Notes: generated by a model from the letters alone, not told the origin. Counted from the first letter of the stretch, positions 11,926 to 24,164 are shown. The stretch: 50,795 bases of DNA from Reticulitermes lucifugus (GCA_026260175.1 JAKCWW010001733.1:16212-67006); one strand, 5' to 3'. Translations and numbers: made by a program.

Positions 11926-12485
11926 AATATTCCCGTTTTAGATCAAACTATATTCCTGAGACCTTCTTTTTCTAACATTTCTGTTCTCTCAGATTATTGT
12001 TAATTCTGGATTATAACATCGTATAGTCTTGTGGGTGAGTACCAATGCTTCGGAGAACATCCTTTTTCCATTTTCATGGTCAGAGTGATTAGGGGGAGAA
12101 TGCGGTCCGGTTATATAATTGTGATGCTAGTATTATGGCCAATTAGAAACACCGAAAAGGCATAGGAAGCAGAATGCGGTTTGAGTAAATAGGAACGGTG
12201 AACGGGAAATGTAAATCCACTCACTTCGGCCCTGAATAAAAAGGCAACACTTTCCTACGAAACATTGCTGTCTACCTACAAGTCTGCACGGAGTCACAAC
12301 CCGTAAGGCTACAGTCTGGGTAATGGCCGCCCTGGAACTCTGAAATCTTGGCTGCAAGTAAGAGATAACGTTCTACATTACAAACGTTTCGGCACAGGTA
12401 GAATCAAACGGCGTCTCTTTCAGTTCTCAAGAACCAAAGTTATTGGAGCAGCGCATTTAAGGAAAGCGTGTAAAACGGTCTACAG

Positions 12486-12651
12486 CAGGGGTTCGCAAAT
12501 CCCGGGCGCCAGGTCACCATGGCGACTAAATTTTGTACCGTAGCGCCTAATATTTGTTGGTCCTCAGTATGGAACTTTCGTCATGACACAATTCTGGTGC
12601 CTTAGTATTTTGAGGTGGCTCCTAGATTTTTGGAAACTTTATACGCCCCTG
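12486..12651. mobile_element. Short non-autonomous DNA element, hAT-like ends
   Basis: The stretch begins CAGGGGTTCGCAAA and ends with the inverse of CAGGGGCGTATAAA, the CAGGGG...CCCCTG arrangement of hAT-type ends. The 8-base flanks (GTCTACAG and CCCTACTG) agree at only five positions, so a target duplication is degenerate at best. There is no coding capacity. Confidence 0.45.
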
Positions 12652-12879
12652 CCCTACTGTTTATCCAGTAATTAATTTAAATTATTGCAATCGGTACATA
12701 ATACACGTATAAGCTTATGCAATCATGTATATCAACAACAGTTAGTCCTGATTATTTTGTAGTCAGAAAATATGTGGCCCAGTAGGATCTCACTTGAACT
12801 ACTGTGGGACCTTGGTTATCTCCTTTGGAACTATGGTATGGGCTGGATGATCTGGGGAATGATACCAGTCGGCGACAAG

Positions 12880-13055
12880 GTATTTTTCTTTCTTTCAAGC
12901 TGTCCAGACCGGCTCTGGGGCTCACCGTCTTTCTGTCCAAAACTCACCAGAGGTTCTTTCCCAAAGGGTAAAGCGACCGGGACGTGAAGCTGACGACGCA
13001 CCTCCCTCCAGTACCGAGGTTAAGAATGAGTGACGCTATACCTTTACCCCCCATT
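12880..13055 (+). repeat. Degenerate SINE family B fragment
   Basis: It contains, in family B order, a CTGTCCAGACCGGCTCTGGGG block, GGGTAAAGCGACCGGG, a CACCTCC segment and ACCGAGGTTAAGAATGAGTG. The head is too decayed to recognise the pol III boxes. Confidence 0.6.
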
Positions 13056-13059
13056 ATGT

Positions 13060-13820
13060 CTTAATCACTTGACCTTTATCTTATCATGTACCTTAACTTA
13101 TTACGAGCTGCTATAAACTGTTGGTAGGCCTGTCTTATCCTGAGTTCAGGATGTAGCGCAGCACTCGGAAGCACCTCGCGACACACCAGTGTGACGCCGC
13201 CCACACCGAGACACGAGGTATTGTCATCAAACTGTGCAGCTATGGTTTTGTATAATTTTCCACTCTGCTGGTCTAGAAACTTGTAATTAGTATAGTTGTG
13301 TGTGATACCTGCTGCTTCGTGCTTTGATTATGATGGTCAAATAGAGTATTCTGTAGGTAGCTGGAGACTTAACTCTTATAATAGCAGCATAGCCATTTGC
13401 CGTTGAGAGGTTCCGGCAGTACAACTGACACCACCTCCAGTTTTCTTGAACCTTTTATACTGAGTTGTCTCCTTTCGATTTTCAGTACGTGGACCATTTT
13501 CTAAAAGAAACTTACTCCCCTAACGAGGCACAACTTGTTATATGGAAGGATACTAATTTAAATGAAATTTAGTGGAAAGCGTGAAACAAGTTTTTTAAAT
13601 TTACTTCTCATATTGTTATGAAATTCAAAGTCGAAAAGACTGGAAACTGTGTAATACACATTATTACGTTATTACGTTATATTTATTGTATATGTTTTAG
13701 TGTTATTTTTCTATGTCCATCTCAGTCTTTCTAGAGTTCTTCGAGTTTTAAATTATTTCTTGTTTACTCCATCCATGCTACACCAACATTCTATAATCGC
13801 TTTGATTTAAACCATAAAAT
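13060..13820. other. Intergenic stretch, nothing recognised
   Basis: No gene or matching repeat seen. Confidence 0.45.
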
Positions 13821-13827
13821 GCGCACA

Positions 13828-14218
13828 AACACACACACACATATATATATGTCTGTTAGATGTGCCTATACGCCTATATGCTCACACATGCAACTGCTCA
13901 ATGCAGCCTGTGGAGATACATGTTACATGCATGAGAAGTATTTATATTGAAGCCTGTCTGTGTAGGTGTATAGGTCTGTATGTATTGGTATGTATGTATG
14001 TATGCACATACATATATATTCGTGCACGTGCGCTACATGCACACATTCATACATACGTACATACATACATACATACATACACGCATGCGTACATAAATAC
14101 ACGCGTATGTACATGTATATATATATACGAACATACACATGCATACATACTCACACACTCACTTACTTGCACACTCCCTCTCTCACTCACTCAATTATTT
14201 ACTTATGTACTTAAATTA
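13828..14218. repeat. Compound microsatellite (CA, TATG/CATA, ACTC)
   Basis: Alternating CA and TA runs at about 13828-13852 lead into GTATG/CATAC tetranucleotide tracts around 13975-14145, then CACTC and TTACT tracts. Both strands give low-complexity open frames rich in Tyr, His, Cys and Thr. These come from the simple repeat and are not genes. Confidence 0.9.
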
Positions 14219-14236
14219 CCTACTTACTTAGCTATA

Positions 14237-14318
14237 CACAGGGCATACACAAAAGAATGGTGCGGTAGCAGAAGTGAATTCTTTTGAAACCGCACCATTC
14301 TTTTGTGTATGCCCTGTA
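14237..14318. mobile_element. Foldback MITE, perfect 28-bp arms, copy 1
   Basis: A perfect 28-base inverted repeat, 14239-14266 and 14289-14316, begins CAGGGCATACACAAAAG and encloses a 22-base loop. TATA lies on the outer sides, consistent with TA target preference as in Tc1/mariner-derived MITEs. A diverged copy lies at 45639-45719, so this is a mobile family and not a local hairpin. Confidence 0.8.
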
Positions 14319-14319
14319 T

Positions 14320-16545
14320 ATCTCCGTGCAAGCGGTTCGTGTGTCCTAACACGATGGGTGAATTAAAGGTGGGCCGAAGGCAACAGACACAGTGTCAGTT
14401 GATTGTGTCGTTTCCCAGGCAGCCTGCGTTGGTATGTTGTTCAGACACTTTCTATAAAAATGTGACTGAGTGTCTTCACGGCTGTCCAACGTTAAGGATG
14501 TAGGCCACAATTGCAAAGAGCTGTTCCATGATCATTTGATGTTTTCGTATTCTCTTGTTTATGAATCCAAACACTGTTTAATATTCATCACCAGGCTGCA
14601 TTAATTCTAAAAAGAGCGCATTAGTCGTTGGCTTCACAGGATGACGTGATGAGATAAATAAATAAACAAGTCAGGGTTCTTTGTGGCAAACGTAACGAAC
14701 GTCACAGCTCTGTGTGGTTCGTTACCTTGAGAGGAAAATGTTGCTCCTTGCTCAGCTCAGCCTAGTTTGTATTGAAAGGATTTTCATCTTTGCTAATTCT
14801 GGTTTTACTGCTGACTTATTCTTCAGAAGTCTGGGGTGTGAATTCTAGTGGCTGTGTCCTGAATGTGTTCATACTGAAAGCAGACGTAACTCTCATAAGT
14901 TAATAAAGGATTCCCTGCCTGTTTTTTGCTGGCTAATTAGCTTTTTCGTTTTGTATGATTTACGCACTTTAGCAGCTTTCTGCAAATGTCTGAAAAGTCA
15001 TAGCAACCCTTGGATAACAGTGATTTTTGCAATTTTCAAATGTAATTAGTATGTTTTGTACTTATTTTTAATTATATCAATATTTGTACTGTCATAGAAG
15101 TGTTTATATAACATACGTGACATAATCATGCTCTATAACTCACCACTTTTGCCTTCATTATTTTCAACAGTTGTTTCCAAACACTTATATTCCGAGAAAT
15201 CGTTTGTGTGAATAAATAATTTACAGGACCCAAACATAAAGAGACACATATGTTAGTAATTTCAAAGAATAATTAGGTTGCTAATGAAATTTAAAAAGAT
15301 CTATTTAGTACTTTCTGTAATAGATTGTATGTTTGTAAATTAAAATGGCCTTTTAGGATTAAAACTAATTCAACCCGTTTGTTTCGACTTACTTCGCTGT
15401 GACCCCGGTACCTTTTGGGGCCGCAGCTCCCACTGTGGTGGGAAAGGCTTTCTTGCAAAACTGACGAATTTCTGTTCCAGCATGCCCAAGAACGTGCGGC
15501 CGTACATTTGAAGAAAATGTGGTGTCTTGTTCTCCTGCTTGTTCGTATGTATAATTATTTATGTTTCCCTAGATCAGGTCTTTCTTTAACAAGTTTCTGT
15601 CTTATCTTCTGATAACACACGTTTCGCACAGCATTGTACACTTTTGGGGCCATGTTTTATTATTTAATTATTTCTGTATATTTCAGTTGAATACAACATA
15701 TACTTCGTGAGTATTTTTTTACATTGCAGATTCGTTACGTGTTTTGGTATTGATATACTACCTTCAGGCTAATACGAGTATCTTTCAGAAACTGTTACAT
15801 GCGTAATGCGTTCAGTGCGTTCTCATATTTGAAAAAAATATAGTAAAGCATAGAACAGTAAAATGTCTTGAAGTTTAGCTGCATGTGACGTCACATAGGG
15901 TTGTCAGTCTAGCATGAGAATAAAGATAAGAAATTCATAGAAAACTATAGTCAGAGTTCCTGAAGCGAAGAGCCCATTTAGAAGATCTAAGCTTATATTA
16001 CATTATAAAATTAAAATTTGTCTTAAATAAATAGACTTCACGATACGTAATTTCTGTATCGTTCATTCGTTCTTTCGTCTCATGATTCATTATTTTATTT
16101 TATTTTATTCAGTATTTTGTTTGCAATAAACTTGAGGAAAGGAGCAAGCCTCAGCACTGGGGGATAATTAACTCAAGTGCGTAACAACCAAGTTATCGCG
16201 GCTGTATTTCGGTATGTCAGATTGATGCTTATTTCGGTACCAAAAACGTGATATAATCACCGTACGCCTATTCAGCATTGCCAGTCACAATAATTGTGTC
16301 AGAGGCAGCTGTACTGCTGCAATTGGTTTTTAACCGTGCAGAAATTAAACAAACACCGATAGAAATGTTCATGCTGCACACATTTATCCAGTGTCGGCTC
16401 ATAATTCGGTGCAGGAGTGTGGCTGGAATTAACAACGCTATGTCTGTTAAATCATGATTTGCCATCAGAATACAACACCGGTATTAATAGAATTTAATGT
16501 GATAATTGAATCGTTAGAGGACTAAATTAAACAAGCGAATACGTT
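14320..16545. other. Intergenic stretch, nothing recognised
   Basis: Several short frames without recognisable similarity. A short TTTTA-type simple repeat occurs near 16092-16110. Confidence 0.45.
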
Positions 16546-16757
16546 CAGGGGTGTGTTGGAGCCGGTTCGCACCAGTTCTACAAAACCAGTTCCCAAAAAT
16601 TCAAGACAGTTATGAAAACTGCCCTTGGCGTCATAGATACGAGCAGTGAGAAATTACAAGCCCCAGTTTCATTCTGCAAAATATGCTAATACAAATTGAC
16701 ATTTACAATTCAACATTCGAACTGATACGTTATATAAAAATTTCGCAGCACACCCTG
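16546..16757. mobile_element. Possible non-autonomous hAT-like element
   Basis: The left end reads CAGGGGTGTGTTGG and the right end is the inverse of CAGGGTGTGCTGC. The 8-base flanks AATACGTT and TATTCGTG agree at five of eight positions. There is no coding capacity. Ends and duplication are both imperfect, so this is only a candidate. Confidence 0.35.
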
Positions 16758-16759
16758 TA

Positions 16760-17450
16760 TTCGTGTGTTATATTATTTAGTTTGAAGGGCTTATATGTAA
16801 CTACCCTTTTGGAATACCGTAAACCATCACATAGTCTTCGTATTACCTTCCTCCAGCAGACTGGAATGTTTAAAGGATATTTCAAAACACATTATAGTTA
16901 AATTATTACCAAAATATATTACAGTAGCTGAAATGTGTTCAAAATAAATTTTTGTGTAATTGCATTGCAACCAAGTTAGGGATGGATCCGCTAGCACATA
17001 TTGCAATATTATATATTATATAATTAAATAATTATATAATATTATATAATGATAATTAATGGTATATAATAATTATGTATTTATAAAAAATAAATTACTA
17101 CTAATTTGTCACAGCGCAACGGGATGAATTCCATCAAAATGAACTAAAGCGATTTCGACACCACTGCGATACACAGTTTTCCAAATAACGCATTTTGGAC
17201 TAACCGATGTTTATTTCTTGTTCATGTACACGCCTTTGGATTATATACATTATTAATGTCGACGCTATATATTCTGAGGTACTGACAGCATCGTTAAATA
17301 GACTATAAATTGATACATTAATATGTACTGTGGAGATGCCAGTGAACTGCTAGGGACCGCAGGGTGGAAAAGATGGGCATTAGACTAGAAATTCTGGGGA
17401 AGAAATATTTAGGGTGCTAGGGCCCGAAATTGGGCTGTTATGTCATGTAA
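16760..17450. other. AT-rich intergenic stretch with AT palindromes
   Basis: 17005-17095 consists largely of short overlapping TATATAAT/ATTATATA palindromes. No gene is seen. Confidence 0.5.
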
Positions 17451-17451
17451 G

Positions 17452-17526
17452 CACTACTACTACTACTATTACTACTGGTAGTAGTAGTAGTAGTAGTAGT
17501 GGTAGTAGTAGTAGTAGTAGTAGTAT
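17452..17526. repeat. (ACT)n then (AGT)n inverted microsatellite
   Basis: An ACT tract of about eight units runs directly into a longer GTA tract, so the two halves are complementary and can form one long hairpin. Confidence 0.9.
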
Positions 17527-17529
17527 ATA

Positions 17530-18680
17530 CATATGAATATTTTACAAATAAACGTAAAACGATTTTATTACGAAAAACTGTTTTATGTTGTATATGAGTT
17601 TCTACCGCATTGACACATAAATATTTCTGAATCTCCGAGCGCCATTAGCTACATGAATAATCCCTAAAGCCACACAGTGAACATACAACTGTTCAATATA
17701 GACGTAAGGGAACCAACAAATTAATTGATTTAGCTATACGTAACTGAATTACCATGAATTACAGAACACTTTGCCACAGACGCTACAAAGGGAAATTACT
17801 TTTCATGTGATTCTGTATTCGGATTGATCTGTCTGCAGGAGAATGATATAAAGCAATCATGAATTTTGAGGCCTCTGCAAATCTGTCACGCATGGTGGAA
17901 GTATGTAGTTAAAATGATGTGACGGGGAAGAGGGAGATGGGGAATGAAAAGGCGCTGCATTAATGCGGTTTTTTGGGACTTTTGAAGTGTAATAAAGCAC
18001 GTCACAGCTGAAGGACGAAGGAAAGAGGAAACGAACAGTTTATTCACCATCCTGAATATTTGAAGACCTAAATTTTCGCTAGCGGAGTGCTTTAGATTAG
18101 CGAAACTACATTTTTAAGAAATACATTAGTTGTTTTTGCAAGTGCACGTTTTTATGGACGCTTGTCGCGTAAAAGAGAAAGAACGCAAATTTAATTATTG
18201 GTTACCTCAAAATTGATGCCGGAGAAATCAAAATTATAGTGGATTTAGCAGCACGAATCCTTCCTCTTTAGCACCTAGCTAATTTCCTTTGTCTGTTGAG
18301 AAGTGATAACACCGTGACGCATTTAAGGTGACCATCCACTGACAGAATGCACCAACAATCAACAACGATCCGCGATCCGGTTGCTGTGACCAACGGGCGT
18401 GAAGAGCACACTCCTGAATCACAGGAACCAGACTGAATTTTATTAGTGGATTCGAATGTTCAAAGGCTGGCGAAAGCATGTAGTTGGACTGTTATTCGCA
18501 GTTCACATATTTCACGCTCATACTGAAATTCGACGCTATACAACATAGCAGTTTACAAAAAATTACTGACTGACCCGAGAAACAAAGAGACACGTAGAAA
18601 CTCTAATATGAACCACTTTCATTCAACTTTCATAGCAAAACTTTGGTAAACCGAACTATAGAAAACGAGTAATCGTCATA
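17530..18680. other. Intergenic stretch, nothing recognised
   Basis: No coding or repeat assignment could be supported. Confidence 0.45.
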
Positions 18681-18686
18681 TTCATC

Positions 18687-18882
18687 ACGGAGGCTCCGGT
18701 TGGATCCCAGGCTACTCTGTGTAGATATTGGTGTACAAAATGGCACTGGGACAGGCTTTTTCCGAATTTGTAAGTTTTCTCCTGTAAATGCTATTCCACT
18801 AATATTCCATACTCATTTATTCATTTATCACCGAAGCTGTGCAGTTTTAGCAAGGGAATAGCGTCCTTAAATAAAGCCTACT
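18687..18882 (+). repeat. Truncated SINE family A copy
   Basis: It lacks the A-box half of the head but keeps GGTTGGATCCCAGG (B-box remnant), GGCACTGGGACAGGC, a decayed CCTGT...ATTCCA segment, and ACCGAAGCTGTGCAG in place of the usual 3' part. It is more diverged than the copies at 311 and 7071. Confidence 0.6.
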
Positions 18883-19045
18883 GTCTCATATCTCTGGTCT
18901 ATGCACAAGGGTGCATTCAGAACATATTTTGCAATTCATTTAATGTTACAACCAAATGTCACCATGTTATAACTTGCTGTCATCTCTCATGTAATGCTAC
19001 GATTTTGTATGCGTTCGTGTATTTCTATTCGAAACCCAAGACGTG

Positions 19046-19970
19046 TATCATATGTAGCATATGTATCATGTGTAGTGTATGTATCATGTGTAGCATATGT
19101 ATCATGTGTAGCATATGTATCATGTGTAGCATATGTATCNNNNNNNNNNNNNNNNNNNNNNNNNNNNNNNNNNNNNNNNNNNNNNNNNNNNNNNNNNNNN
19201 NNNNNNNNNNNNNNNNNNNNNNNNNNNNNNNNNNNNNNNNNNNNNNNNNNNNNNNNNNNNNNNNNNNNNNNNNNNNNNNNNNNNNNNNNNNNNNNNNNNN
19301 NNNNNNNNNNNNNNNNNNNNNNNNNNNNNNNNNNNNNNNNNNNNNNNNNNNNNNNNNNNNNNNNNNNNNNNNNNNNNNNNNNNNNNNNNNNNNNNNNNNN
19401 NNNNNNNNNNNNNNNNNNNNNNNNNNNNNNNNNNNNNNNNNNNNNNNNNNNNNNNNNNNNNNNNNNNNNNNNNNNNNNNNNNNNNNNNNNNNNNNNNNNN
19501 NNNNNNNNNNNNNNNNNNNNNNNNNNNNNNNNNNNNNNNNNNNNNNNNNNNNNNNNNNNNNNNNNNNNNNNNNNNNNNNNNNNNNNNNNNNNNNNNNNNN
19601 NNNNNNNNNNNNNNNNNNNNNNNNNNNNNNNNNNNNNNNNNNNNNNNNNNNNNNNNNNNNNNNNNNNNNNNNNNNNNNNNNNNNNNNNNNNNNNNNNNNN
19701 NNNNNNNNNNNNNNNNNNNNNNNNNNNNNNNNNNNNNNNNNNNNNNNNNNNNNNNNNNNNNNNNNNNNNNNNNNNNNNNNNNNNNNNNNNTATCATGTGT
19801 AGCATATGTATCATGTGTAGCATATGTATCATGTGTAGCATATGTATCATGTGTAGCATATGCATCATGTGTAGCATATATATCATGTGTAGGATATGTA
19901 TCATGTGTAGGATATGTATCATGTGTAGCATATGTATCATGTGTAGCATATTATCATGTATAGCATATGA
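19046..19970. repeat. Satellite array, 18-bp unit, broken by an assembly gap
   Basis: Near-identical copies of CATATGTATCATGTGTAG lie on both sides of 651 N at 19140-19790. Units have single-base variants (for example GGATATG instead of GCATATG), mostly at the right end. All six frames stay open across it because the unit is 18 bases. The frames rich in Met/Ile/Cys or Ser/Val/Ala are artefacts. The true array length is unknown. Confidence 0.95.
19140..19790. other. Assembly gap (N)
   Basis: 651 undetermined bases inside the 18-bp satellite. The gap size may be an estimate from scaffolding. Confidence 0.99.
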
Positions 19971-19974
19971 GCGA

Positions 19975-21110
19975 CACTCTATGACACCAAGCAACTTGAC
20001 TCAAAAGGTGTTGTTTCTGATTTGTGTATGGGAGGTATCCCGTTCAAATCTCCGTTGATATGTCGACTGTTCTGAGATTTTTCATGATTTCATCGTTATA
20101 TCTAGGAACGTGCCGGGAGGTTACGATCACTTCTTGCCACATTAGTCTCAATTTGTTCTTCACCATCCTTCCTAATATTCTACGCTGTGTAGCCTGTGGT
20201 ACTGCGGGTGCAGTCAACACACCTAAGTAAGTGGCACTTGGTCACAAATGGCCTTGGTCCATTTGACAAGTTCTGTATACAGTAGCGCCGTGCTGCAGCG
20301 GCAACTTCTCCGCCATCCGAGTTAGACAGATAGCCTACACACCGATTTTCAGGCGTTCTGATTTACCTGTTCGTTCTCTTACAGTGATGAAGGAAATGAA
20401 AATGGAAGGCGAAAGAGGAAAGATGAAATAGAAATTGCGATATAAGTAAATATTTGTTGTAATTTATAAAACTTTTATGCTATCGTTATTGATTTTCGAG
20501 ATACGGAGCGTGGCAGAAGGATGGACACAGAATTATGTTTATGGGTGCTTATGTTTGTTTAGCTTTTGTGTTATCCTCTTTGCTTATGATGTAAACATTT
20601 TCTTAGTTAATAAGATTATTTATGTCCACCAAGGTTTTGTCACTAGGTCACAATTCAATGCACAAAACAGCAGTGAGACGGGGTAGCGGTTTATGAGAAA
20701 ATAGGTGTGATGTTACGGCCATTAGTTTCCGTAAATGACTGACCTTTGACCTCTTTCCAGTTTATATTCCTTGGTCTTTGTTGAATCTGAGTTACCACAC
20801 ACAATCGATTCTTTGTTTGTCATTCATGTAGACACGTTCGTCAAAATATGGAAGAGTGTTTGACCTTTATGAAGTATAGGTTCAGTTAGATATGATGTTG
20901 CCTGTGTTTTATGAGTGGCTATCCCACTGCCTGTAAAGATCACAGAAGACCACAGGCTCAAGTAACTTTGGTCATTTTACAATGAGAGACGCTGCCGTAA
21001 AAATATAATCGCGTTTTCTCGTAACGCCAGGTACATATCTAGACATATATTTCGGCGAGTGAAATAAAAATTTGTATTTCTTTCTTATTACGGCTTGTGA
21101 ATTAATCACA
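19975..21110. other. Intergenic stretch, nothing recognised
   Basis: Short frames only; no motif or splice context that supports a gene. Confidence 0.45.
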
Positions 21111-21600
21111 GGCATCCCGTCTGTCCGTTCGTATGGAAGAACTCGGCTCCTGCGGGACGGTTTTTCATGAAATTCTATATTTGAGTTTTTTTTCGAAAAT
21201 ATGTCGACAAAATTTAAGGTTAATTAAATCTGAATAACGGGTACTTTACGTGAAGACCTATGTACATTTGTGATAATACCTCGCTGAATTCTTCTTAGAA
21301 TAAAATATGTTTCAGACACAACTTGTAGATAAAACACATTTTTTGTTCATCAACGTTTTTCCGACAATCGTGCCGTTTATGAGATACTGTGGAAAAATAT
21401 GGTACAGCCAGACAGGCCACAGATGACAATATAATACGGCGCATGCGCGTTGCGTGCCGGATAACTAAGGCTACAGACACGCACTCAGAATATTTAATAC
21501 TTTTTGCTTTTCCACGGCAACGATAGTTACGCGAACGCGCCTGAACATTACATTATACGTATATTGCCTATCTTGTTATTACTATCAGCAAAATGTAAGT
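21111..21600 (+). repeat. Unclassified interspersed repeat, copy 2
   Basis: Same order of blocks as 2095-2580: CTGTCCGTTCGTATGGAA, TTTTTCATGAAATTCTATAT, CGTGCCGTTTATGAGATAC, AGACAGGCCACAGATGAC and GGATAACTAAGGCTACAGAC. It is shorter in the CTGT tract and has a small insertion (CTCCTGCGGGACGG). There is no coding capacity. Confidence 0.65.
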
Positions 21601-21609
21601 GCCTCTACC

Positions 21610-23640
21610 CTGAAGATGGAAGTAGTAGGTTTATGTAAACTATTGGTAACAGCTACCAAACTAAACCGTGTTGCTTGCCAGAAGACTTAATCATGACTTC
21701 TCACTGCCCTTAGGACCGCAGATGTCACATATTTACGTTATCGTTTCCAGCACGTCTCGTGATCACGTCACTGAAGCCCAGAGCTGAGAGAATGATTTGT
21801 GTATAAACATACATTATGTTTAAAAAGTTGCTTCTGCGATCTGAATGATTGGTTTGTGAGCCGCCATTAGTAAAACAGCATCAGATTACAGGTGGAACCT
21901 TACAGAAGAACTTCTCTATAGTCTTTCTCATAAACTTAAGGGCTGTACAGACCCAAGTATCTTCTGAAGATCAAGGCTTGCGGCTGATGTTAGTTGACTA
22001 TGTGTGTATGTTACGCACTCGCAGAGGAAGTAATTCGTATCAGTTTGATTGAGATGGCGTTAATGGTCAGACTGCCTCAACACGTAAAATTTTTCATCGA
22101 GGACTAATAAAAGAGATATGGAAGAAGGAGGAAGACAGAAGAGCAAGAGATAAAGGAAGTTTACATGAAAATTTCCGTTGAATTTTTAACAAGCTTTTTC
22201 CCCCACTAATAACTGAAAACTTTCTCCATAAAAAAAATCCATGACAGTAAATTTCAAACCTCTTTGATTCTGTTCTTCCGGTCTAAATTGAATCTGTCCA
22301 GACTAGACATTCTGCTTCCATCCCTCAGCAAACAGCAACGTCCGCTCTCACTCGGCTCCTTCCAAACAGACTGACAGAATTCAATTTCCTCTTGGTGAAA
22401 ACTTTGTTGAGGCAGAATTGGTCACAGTTTCCTTCCCCCTTCCACACTCCAGGCTCTTGATCTGTTACCAGGAACAATATCGGAACAAAAAATTAATAGA
22501 TGATAGTTATAAATGAAATTATTGCCGTTTATATTCATCTCTCTGCTGCTCTTGAACAGAACTTTACAGTGTTCCTGTAGTTTCCTCTGCGGTGATTGGT
22601 GTCTTCAAGAAAGTGTTTAGTTTTATGCGTAAAATTGAGTGATGAATCTTACTTCCCTCTTATGTGTACTATAGGCCATATCCACGTTGCTTGTCGTTGA
22701 TTTCTGCACCATACTCTGAAAAGACACTACGATATGTAGCACCGAAGGGATGTCAAGATAATTAGGCATTAAATTAGAAAGGGTTATAGGCAGATGGACG
22801 TATTATGTGTTTAAGGTCTTACATAGTCATTCGCTAGGGATCATAAAAAAGTAACAAAATAAAATTCTCAATAAAGTAGCCGGTCCCTGGCTGATATTCC
22901 AGGCAGGACACGGCAAATATTTTCAGTTTATACGTACCCTCGATACGCTGACTGTTTATTCCGAGTAAGACACGACGGCAGACAAAATTATGCTTAGTGT
23001 TGGCAGTGAAACAGAGCAACATACCAACACAAAACGTGAGCTATGTAATGGGATACGTGATGTGACCGACAGAGCCATCTGTATTTGTGAAGAATAGGTG
23101 ACCAAATTGCTGCTGCAGTACGTGAGGTGAAAACTCTACAGCATCAGACGTGATACATGTTCCAACCCATTAGGTGTGTTTTATGCCAGAAAATAACGGA
23201 ATCGTAGCACTGGTCTACGTTATACTTTCTGTTACATATTTGAAACTAACTTGAATGCATGTCTTTGTCTGGTAGAGTGTACTACTTCATAGAAAAACTA
23301 CGATGCAGAATTTTTACTGAAACGATCTACGAAAAACTTAAAACTGTTTTCTGAAGAAGGGCTCTGTTCTGCAGAGTTATAGAGTTACTTAGTTCCTTCG
23401 TTAATTTGTTTGTTTGTTTGTTACATTACATAATAACGCAGATAGTGTACTGTCGAAAAAGATATATTGAAGGACATGCATGATGAGTAGGTAGTGACTG
23501 GGAAGGTTGCGGTCACGGCTCTTATACCATCTGGAAGGACTTAAGAAAATCACGATAGGATAACCTCAAGTTTGTTACGTTACCTTCCGACTTGGTTAAC
23601 AGATTTCTGTCGGACTCCCAAGTAACGTGCACTTGTTCTC
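21610..23640. other. Region upstream of the RASD exon, presumably intron
   Basis: By position this should be part of the intron before the acceptor at 23650. No exon encoding the earlier GTPase motifs (GxxxxGK, DTSG, NKxD) was recognised here by eye. Confidence 0.4.
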
Positions 23641-23650
23641 TGCTCCGCAG

Positions 23651-24161
23651 GACTGTGTCTGCAGAAGAAGCCTCGTCCTACACCGAGACGCAGGACGACT
23701 GCTGTGTCTTCATCGAGGCATCCGCCAAACGCAACATAAGGGTCGACGACCTTTTCTATGAACTCTTCGTAGTGGCTGGCCTTCCGTTAGAAATGGCGCC
23801 AAACCACCACAAGCGTCTGCACCCCAACTTTGGCAGCCCGTACACGCTTCCCCCACCAACACCAAGTCATCGCTCCAAGAAATGTACTATTTCCATCAAA
23901 AGACGTCTCAGTGACGCTTGTGGCGTCGTCGCTCCAAATGTTAGACGCCCAAGCATTCGAACTGACCTCATGATTATGCGCACTAAAACCTCATTAGGAA
24001 GTGGTGTTATTGGAGACGGTGGGGGTTCTGGGGGTTTAACTGGTGGTCGTGTATTAGGAAGTCTAAGAGGGTTAGTAAGGGGTAGAAGGAGAGGTCGGGC
24101 AGGGACTAATCCTAGTTTTGGCATTCCCGTGAATGACGAACACAGATGTATCATACAATAA
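23651..24161 (+). CDS. RASD1/Dexras-Rhes-like small GTPase, last coding exon
   Basis: The exon follows a clear acceptor (CTTGTTCTCTGCTCCGCAG) and enters at the third base of a codon, giving 169 residues and a stop. It encodes the C-terminal part of a Ras-superfamily GTPase. The G5 motif EASAK is at residues 22-26 and the last helix (DDLFYELFVV) follows. The RASD signature GVVAPNVRRPSIRTDLM is at 91-107 and the terminal CaaX box is CIIQ, predicting farnesylation and membrane attachment. Vertebrate RASD1/2 carry the same VAP...RRPS...SDLM block before their CaaX. Between the signature and the CaaX there is a Gly-rich run (about 117-135) and an Arg-rich run (RGLVRGRRRGRAG, 139-151), longer than in vertebrate relatives and possibly an extra membrane-binding patch. 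Exons for the P-loop, switch and NKxD motifs were not found and are presumably upstream, within or beyond the window. Confidence 0.88.
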
Positions 24162-24164
24162 CCG

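Noticed and set aside
13862-14287. 141-codon Tyr/His/Thr-rich frame
   Set aside because: It lies on a compound microsatellite and runs into a MITE; no conserved feature.
18987-20058. Long open frames (265-354 codons) on both strands
   Set aside because: They consist mostly of the N gap and the 18-bp satellite, which stays open in all frames.
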